From contig QLUI01000045.1 in NCBI GenBank assembly GCA_018725345.1, positions 1-9,629 of the forward strand: a stretch of 9,629 nt of DNA, written 5' to 3'. Numbering within the stretch: position 1 is the first letter of the stretch; each line of letters opens with the position of its first letter. Below the pieces are notes generated by a model. The model was not told where the DNA came from. It searched no databases and saw only the letters and a list, made by a program, of their open reading frames with translations. This stretch comes from Bacillota bacterium (GTDB lineage: Bacteria; Bacillota; Dethiobacteria; Dethiobacterales; Dethiobacteraceae). Below are positions 5,869 to 9,629 of this stretch, piece by piece. The position numbers and the translations under genes were made by a program.

Positions 5869-7320
5869 ATGTCAAAACTGGATAAAGCGTTTGTTAAGGA
5901 AATAACGTCACAGTCAGAAGATTATTCGCAGTGGTACCTAGACGTGGTTTTAAAGGCCCAGCTTATGGATTATTCCCCGGTAAAAGGCTGTATGGTGATT
6001 CGCCCTTACGGATTTGCTCTTTGGGAAAATATGCAGCAAAGGTTGGATAGGCGTATTAAGGACACAGGCCATAAAAATGCCTATTTTCCTCTATTTATAC
6101 CGGAGAGTCTGTTGCAAAAAGAAGCAGATCATGTCGAAGGTTTTGCGCCGGAAGTGGCTTGGGTCACCCATGGAGGAAACGAGAAATTGACTGAACGATT
6201 AGTGGTGCGTCCCACATCTGAAACGATAATCTGTGAAATGTATAGTAGATGGATTCAGTCTTACCGCGATCTGCCGGTACTGATTAACCAGTGGTGCAAC
6301 GTCGTGCGCTGGGAAAAGGTTACGCGACCGTTCTTGCGCACATCGGAATTTCTCTGGCAGGAAGGGCATACCGCTCATCGGAATGAAGAGGAAGCGGAAG
6401 AAGAAACGTTGAAGATGCTGGAAGTTTATCGTGACTTTGTCGAAAATGATTTGGCCATCCCTTTATTTGTCGGTCGTAAAACTGAAAATGAAAAGTTTGC
6501 AGGATCGCTGCGAACCTATTCAATTGAGGCGCTGATGAGCGACGGAAAAGCCCTGCAGGCAGGCACATCGCATAACTTGGGGACTCATTTCGCAAAAGTG
6601 TTTGAGATTACTTATCTTGACCGGGATGGGGAATTAAAATTCGTCTGGCAGACATCTTGGGGCGTCTCCACCCGGTTGATTGGTGCGATTATTATGGTAC
6701 ACGGTGATGACCGTGGCCTTGTGCTGCCGCCAAAAGTGGCACCTACCCAAGTAGTTTTAGTGCCTATTGCTCCCAAAAAAGTTCGCGAAGAAGTATTGGT
6801 TAAGACAAGGATTCTCTATGATGAGCTGAGAACAGAGGGAATCCGTATTGAAATGGATGACCGGGAAGAATATTCTCCGGGGTGGAAGTTTAATGAATGG
6901 GAAATGAAAGGAGTTCCCCTGCGTATTGAAGTAGGACCGAGGGATCTGGAAGCGGAGCAAGCGTTGCTCGTTCGCCGCGATACGGGAGAAAAAGTGACTG
7001 TCAATCTTGGAGAATTAAAGACGAGAGTTCCTGCGTTGCTTGAAGAAATCCAGAATAATATGTATGAAAAGGCCAAAAAATCACGGGATGATAACACGCA
7101 CCGCACAGACGATTACGCAGAGTTTAAGCAAATCATCGAAGAGAAGCGCGGTTTTATTCTCTCTCGCTGGTGTGGGGATAGCGCCTGCGAGTTGGCAGTT
7201 AAAGAAGAGACTAAAGCTACTATTCGTTGTATTCCATTTAACATGGAAACGACTCCCGGTAAGTGCTTGCACTGTAGCACTGAATCGACTAAGTTGGTAT
7301 ATTTCGCTCGCGCCTATTAA
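5869..7320 (+). CDS. proS: Prolyl-tRNA synthetase, type 3 (short, archaeal/eukaryote-like form)
   Basis: This encodes 483 residues, starting at ATG 5869 with GGGAGGA (5854-5860) upstream. It charges tRNA-Pro with proline in the cytoplasm. Class II synthetase landmarks: RPYGFALWE near 45-53, the amino-acid-binding RPTSET (114-119), motif 2 around VVRWEKVTRPFLRTSEF (145-161), and motif 3 around GVSTRLIGAIIMVHGDDRG (265-283). An anticodon-binding domain covers about 292-390. The C-terminal domain has cysteines in zinc-site spacing (Cys435, Cys440, Cys466, Cys469) and ends in a Tyr-terminated ARAY, both typical of this form. The roughly 180-residue editing insertion of the common bacterial ProRS is absent, as expected for the approximately 480-residue type 3 class. 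It has its own promoter and leads a unit that continues with the broken DUF362 gene and the cyclo-ligase gene. Complete. Confidence 0.95.
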   Translation: MSKLDKAFVKEITSQSEDYSQWYLDVVLKAQLMDYSPVKGCMVIRPYGFALWENMQQRLDRRIKDTGHKNAYFPLFIPESLLQKEADHVEGFAPEVAWVTHGGNEKLTERLVVRPTSETIICEMYSRWIQSYRDLPVLINQWCNVVRWEKVTRPFLRTSEFLWQEGHTAHRNEEEAEEETLKMLEVYRDFVENDLAIPLFVGRKTENEKFAGSLRTYSIEALMSDGKALQAGTSHNLGTHFAKVFEITYLDRDGELKFVWQTSWGVSTRLIGAIIMVHGDDRGLVLPPKVAPTQVVLVPIAPKKVREEVLVKTRILYDELRTEGIRIEMDDREEYSPGWKFNEWEMKGVPLRIEVGPRDLEAEQALLVRRDTGEKVTVNLGELKTRVPALLEEIQNNMYEKAKKSRDDNTHRTDDYAEFKQIIEEKRGFILSRWCGDSACELAVKEETKATIRCIPFNMETTPGKCLHCSTESTKLVYFARAY

Positions 7321-7347
7321 ACCGAACCAGAGAAACCGAAAAGTGAG

Positions 7348-7353
7348 AGGAGG
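7348..7353 (+). promoter_or_regulatory. Ribosome binding site of the broken DUF362 gene
   Basis: AGGAGG ends 7 bases before TTG 7361-7363. The intact initiation region shows that the reading frame behind it was once a properly expressed gene. Confidence 0.6.
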
Positions 7354-7360
7354 AGTTCTC

Positions 7361-7929
7361 TTGCCTAGCAAGGTGTATTTTGCTGATAATCGAGCCAATG
7401 CCCGGCATGATTGTCATGTCCCATACTAAAATCACCGGTTTTGGCGGAACGATTAAGAGTCTCGGGATGGGCTGTGGTAACCGGGGCGGAAAACAGATGA
7501 TGCATTCATCCATTAAGCCTAAAGTAGCTGCGGGTGTCTGCAACGGTTGCAGAACTTGCTTAAAGTGGGTGTCCTACAGAAGCGATTCTCGCACCTGAGA
7601 GTGCGGCAGAAATTGATCAGCTAAATGTATCGGCTGCGGTGAATGTACCGTGGTATGCCCCACAAAGGCTATTAAAATTCAGTGGAAGAGTGAAACAGTT
7701 GATGTGTAGGAGCGCATGGCAGGATATGCTTGGGGTGGCAATTGAGCAGGCAGCCATCAATTTAATTAACTTTCAAAAAGGGCTAGAAAATACCCGGCTG
7801 ACGGCCAACTTTGCGCCGGGTGAAGATAAGTTCAAAGGGGTTTATCCTGACACTGACCACGAAGCACAACTTAGCCATGCGGAAAAACTGGGCATGGGGA
7901 GCCGTCAGTATGAACTGATCAGGCTATAG
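7361..7929 (+). pseudogene. DUF362 / bis-[4Fe-4S] ferredoxin-like protein, multiply disrupted
   Basis: Pieces in several frames align in order with one DUF362 family iron-sulfur protein. The TTG start (7361) gives PSKVYFADNRANA, typical of the N-terminus, but this frame stops at 7429. Sequence then jumps (near 7403) to AMIVMSHTK, TGFGGTIKSLGMGCGN and GKQMMHS. The first cluster motif CNGCRTC is followed by an extra G in TGGG (7566-7569), after which CPTEAILAPESAAEIDQ continues in the shifted frame. A missing base near 7621-7625 restores the frame for the second motif CIGCGECTVVCP (7626-7661). A TAG at 7707-7709 interrupts before ERMAGYA. A second jump (about 7720-7735) leads to GVAIEQAAINLI and the normal tail, ending at TAG 7927-7929. 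Intact relatives, as I recall, are about 370 residues; this locus spans only 569 bases. Such proteins are thought to carry two iron-sulfur clusters in redox roles of unclear substrate. No functional product is possible. Confidence 0.85.
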
Positions 7930-7937
7930 GAGGCAAA

Positions 7938-8531
7938 ATGGAAGAGAAAAAGACTCTCAGACAAGAGGTGCTTTCACTACGGGACCGGTTAAGCTGGCAA
8001 GATGTTGAGGCTTTTAGTGCGGAAATTGCCCGAAAAATGTTTGCGCTACCGGAATATATTGCTGCCGGTACGATTATGTATTTTCTCAACTTTGGCAAGG
8101 AAGTAATGACGCTGAAGATGGTGCCCCAGACTTTTGCCCATGCTAAGCGCGTGGTGGCACCAAAAACATTGGCTAAAGAGCGGAAGTTGATTTTATCAGA
8201 AGTCTTAGATGTGGCGGATGATCTGGCACCGGGTCTTTGGGATATTCCCGAACCGAAGGCGGAGAGGTTGCGACCGGTCGCACCGTCGGAAGTTGATTTT
8301 GTAGTAGTGCCGGGGGTTGCCTTTGATGAGCAAGGCAATCGTCTCGGCTACGGCGGTGGCTATTACGACCGTTTTTTTGCAAATCTACGGGAGGGTGTGC
8401 CTCTGGTGGCAGTAACGTTTGAAATGCAAATTTTGCCTGCGGTACCGGTAGCAGCTTGGGATCGTCGGGTAGAGCTGATTATTACTGAAAAACGGGTGAT
8501 TGACTGCCGTTCTTCATCGGCAAAAAAGTAA
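7938..8531 (+). CDS. 5-formyltetrahydrofolate cyclo-ligase (MTHF synthetase)
   Basis: This encodes 197 residues, the usual size. It converts 5-formyltetrahydrofolate to 5,10-methenyltetrahydrofolate with ATP hydrolysis, returning the folate storage form to one-carbon metabolism in the cytoplasm. Visible family marks are a basic N-terminus with LRQEVLSLRDRLS (7-19), GLWDIPEP (99-106), and the ATP/folate-binding signature at 124-146 (VVPGVAFDEQGNRLGYGG then GYYDRF). The ATG at 7938 follows AGGAGG (7928-7933) with 4 bases between; this site overlaps the stop codon of the broken DUF362 gene (7927-7929). Initiation was therefore probably coupled to translation of that gene when it was intact. B. 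subtilis yqgN and E. coli ygfA are the equivalents. Complete. Confidence 0.93.
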   Translation: MEEKKTLRQEVLSLRDRLSWQDVEAFSAEIARKMFALPEYIAAGTIMYFLNFGKEVMTLKMVPQTFAHAKRVVAPKTLAKERKLILSEVLDVADDLAPGLWDIPEPKAERLRPVAPSEVDFVVVPGVAFDEQGNRLGYGGGYYDRFFANLREGVPLVAVTFEMQILPAVPVAAWDRRVELIITEKRVIDCRSSSAKK

Positions 8532-8576
8532 GCATTGAACGGGTCTAGGCGATGAAGTGCGGTAGGGGGAAGTAAG

Positions 8577-8642
8577 TTGAAAATAATTGATTTAGGCAGT
8601 GATACGGTAACAAAACCCTCTTCCAGAAGGAGAGGGGGATTC
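8577..8642 (+). pseudogene. Low-specificity L-threonine aldolase, N-terminal stub
   Basis: AGGGGG (8564-8569) is followed 7 bases later by TTG 8577. The frame reads MKIIDLGSDTVTKPS, matching the highly conserved start of threonine aldolases (MKxIDLRSDTVTKPT), PLP enzymes that split L-threonine or L-allo-threonine to glycine and acetaldehyde. Family resemblance ends after about 15 codons. What follows in frame (to TGA 8760-8762) is unlike the enzyme and runs through the terminator hairpin. The conserved Arg of DLRSD is Gly here. The body of about 330 residues is gone. The stub sits in the same transcription unit as the cyclo-ligase, consistent with a former folate/glycine one-carbon group. Identification rests on about 15 residues, but these are distinctive. 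Confidence 0.65.
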
Positions 8643-8694
8643 GTTGGGATTCTCTTAGGTAGGGAAATGAACTCGTTTCAGCAAAGCTTAATTA

Positions 8695-8722
8695 ACAAGG
8701 GCTGCCCTCCGGCAGCCCTTGT
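8695..8722. terminator. Perfect 12-bp hairpin between convergent genes
   Basis: ACAAGGGCTGCC (8695-8706) pairs fully with GGCAGCCCTTGT (8711-8722) around the loop CTCC. It lies 9 bases past the stop of the minus-strand gene and after the plus-strand threonine aldolase stub. T-runs are poor on both sides (TTAATTAAGCTTT on the minus side), but position and GC-rich stem fit a shared bidirectional terminator. Confidence 0.7.
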
Positions 8723-8731
8723 AGCATGTGT

Positions 8732-9586
8732 TTATGTTTGGTGGTTAGGTTCATGCTGTTGACTTGCTGGAAGTTCAATGCGCCGTGCCGTCACCTGTAA
8801 TTTGGGCAGGTTAAAACCGGTCAGATGCTCAACGACTTCTTTCACCGTTTGTTGAACCTCCTGCAAGAGATCAGGGATATTTTGGCCATAATAAATATTT
8901 ACGTCAATTTGCAGCCATGCACCTTCAGGTTTGGAGTTAACTTCAATTTTGGCTACCCGGGCAATGCCGGGAACTTTTGCTGCAACGTGAGCAACCATCA
9001 GTGAGATCACATGCTCAGAAATAAAGAAATTTCCAAGGGAACTGTAGACGGGTCGGACGATGGATCGATCAATCACCACTTTTTTTGGATCTTCCCTATG
9101 AGTTTTTCCCCAAAAAGAACGTAATGGATTAAGAAGGTAACCCGGGAAATCTTTTTTGATAGCAAAGGTGGGGAGCGGGATTACATGCCTGTTTTCTTTG
9201 TTGCGCAATTTCAACGCTCCAGAAATAGCTCTTGGAGAGGCAATTTCCTCTATTCTGATAAATTTCTCCGGAGCGGGAAGCTGAAGGCGCTCGGCAATAG
9301 TACATACCATTTTTACTGATGTGCCCATCAGCAGAATTTTATCAGCGCGGGCTAAGCTAATTTTTTCTCTGACTTCAGCGGCATGGACATCGTCTTTGAA
9401 AATTGCGCATTTTACTGCACCAATCTTAGTAGTCTCTCTCTTGGCCGATTTGCCAGCCAAGATAATACTGCCTTGGATTAACAGGCCATCGTCAACAATC
9501 AGGGGGATATGGTGCTTAATGGCCAGATAAGAAGCTCGGTGGGATTTGCCCGTTCCGCTAGATCCTACCAGTGCAAAAACCTGCAT
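8732..9586 (-). CDS. P-loop NTPase fused to Asp23/Gls24-family domain
   Basis: This encodes 284 residues. The start is ATG 9586-9584, because GGGAGG (9597-9592) lies 5 bases before it; an upstream in-frame ATG at 9622 would add 12 residues but has no such site. Residues 1-15 form a beta strand and Walker A loop (MQVFALVGSSGTGKS). Asp32-Asp33, a KSAKRETTKIGAVK segment (46-59), and KILLMGTS (83-90) continue a Rossmann-like ATP-binding fold to about 155. A charged linker (about 158-178) leads to an Asp23 domain (180-270: SSLGNFFISEHVISLMVAHVA, then VPGIARV, IDVNIYYGQNIPDLLQEVQQTVKEVVEHLTG and LQVTARRIEL by position). Asp23 proteins are membrane-associated envelope or alkaline-stress factors. I recall similar uncharacterised fusions in Clostridia. 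Nucleotide hydrolysis and localisation are inferred. It is transcribed toward the plus-strand genes. Confidence 0.8.
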   Translation of the reverse strand: MQVFALVGSSGTGKSHRASYLAIKHHIPLIVDDGLLIQGSIILAGKSAKRETTKIGAVKCAIFKDDVHAAEVREKISLARADKILLMGTSVKMVCTIAERLQLPAPEKFIRIEEIASPRAISGALKLRNKENRHVIPLPTFAIKKDFPGYLLNPLRSFWGKTHREDPKKVVIDRSIVRPVYSSLGNFFISEHVISLMVAHVAAKVPGIARVAKIEVNSKPEGAWLQIDVNIYYGQNIPDLLQEVQQTVKEVVEHLTGFNLPKLQVTARRIELPASQQHEPNHQT

Positions 9587-9615
9587 TGTGACCTCCCTTA
9601 ATGTAGTCAAGAGTG

Positions 9616-9621
9616 TTGACA
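9616..9621 (+). promoter_or_regulatory. Possible -35 box of a divergent promoter pointing out of the window
   Basis: A perfect TTGACA on the plus strand would need a -10 near 9639-9644, beyond the window. It is also half of the inverted repeat GTCAA-N5-TTGAC (9606-9620), which could be an operator for the minus-strand gene instead. Confidence 0.3.
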
Positions 9622-9623
9622 AT

Positions 9624-9629
9624 ATTATA
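9624..9629 (-). promoter_or_regulatory. -10 box of the P-loop/Asp23 gene at the window edge
   Basis: On the minus strand the last six bases read TATAAT, a perfect -10. The start of transcription would be near 9617, about 31 bases before the ATG. The matching -35 lies outside the window, so it cannot be confirmed. Confidence 0.5.

Noticed and set aside
7639..7929. Independent 96-residue gene starting at ATG 7639
   Set aside because: Its first 30 or so codons run out of frame through the second ferredoxin motif, with no ribosome binding site. Only its last 65 or so residues are meaningful, as the DUF362 tail.
8643..8762. In-frame extension of the threonine aldolase stub as a real 61-residue protein
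   Set aside because: After about 15 codons the sequence has no family resemblance and reads through the terminator hairpin; low-quality composition ending in CC.
9587..9622. ATG at 9622 as the start of the P-loop/Asp23 gene
   Set aside because: The extra 12 residues have no ribosome binding site and would overlap the expected transcription start; ATG 9586 has GGGAGG 5 bases upstream and starts directly with the P-loop strand.
1..9629. CRISPR array, insertion sequence, prophage, tRNA or toxin-antitoxin module
   Set aside because: No regularly spaced repeats, transposase motifs, terminal inverted repeats, tRNA cloverleaf sequence or toxin-antitoxin gene pair could be seen on either strand.

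Overview
The window looks like a chromosomal segment of a Gram-positive, probably clostridial (Bacillota) bacterium. The reasons are very strong AGGAGG-type ribosome binding sites, several TTG starts, a paired M16-like YfmF/YfmH module, a short type-3 prolyl-tRNA synthetase, a DUF2007 protein and a P-loop/Asp23 fusion protein of a kind I recall from Clostridia. No phage, transposon, CRISPR, tRNA or rRNA signal was seen. The striking property is that intact housekeeping genes are interleaved with deletion-scarred gene remnants.

Left part (1-3436, plus strand). The window opens inside a family-4 glycosyltransferase. Its N-terminal half stops at 260 and is joined directly, in another frame, to the tail of an alkaline-phosphatase-superfamily protein (to 756). 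Then come two intact, nearly touching genes, yfmF and yfmH. They encode M16 peptidase-fold proteins with complementary halves of the active site: YfmH has HxxEH, YfmF has the Arg/Tyr substrate-binding segment.

Middle part (3555-5650, plus strand). A putrescine-aminotransferase-like class III aminotransferase is followed by a DUF2007 protein, a 44-residue single-pass membrane protein that is easy to miss, and a 55-codon frame carrying only the C-terminal end of a cysteine synthase. A perfect 13-bp hairpin (5610-5647) closes this unit. About 140 bases of non-coding DNA with nested inverted repeats follow, ending at a good sigma-A-type promoter (5786-5815) for the next unit.

Right part (5869-8650, plus strand). 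proS is followed by a badly damaged DUF362 / bis-[4Fe-4S] ferredoxin-like gene (two large deletions, a small deletion, two frameshifts, a nonsense codon), an intact 5-formyltetrahydrofolate cyclo-ligase gene, and a TTG-started stub of a low-specificity threonine aldolase that lasts about 15 codons. A 12-bp perfect hairpin (8695-8722) separates this unit from a convergent minus-strand gene (8732-9586), which encodes an N-terminal P-loop NTPase fused to a C-terminal Asp23/Gls24 domain. Its -10 box lies at the very right edge and overlaps a possible divergent promoter.

How they work together: translation (ProRS, and YfmF/YfmH, whose family is linked to EF-P modification), amine metabolism (aminotransferase) and one-carbon metabolism (MTHF synthetase) remain. 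Apparently dispensable neighbours (glycosyltransferase, phosphatase-like protein, cysteine synthase, DUF362 protein, threonine aldolase) have been cut down to heads or tails. That pattern suggests deletional genome decay, or less likely assembly artefact. All similarity statements come from recognition by eye; no search was run.
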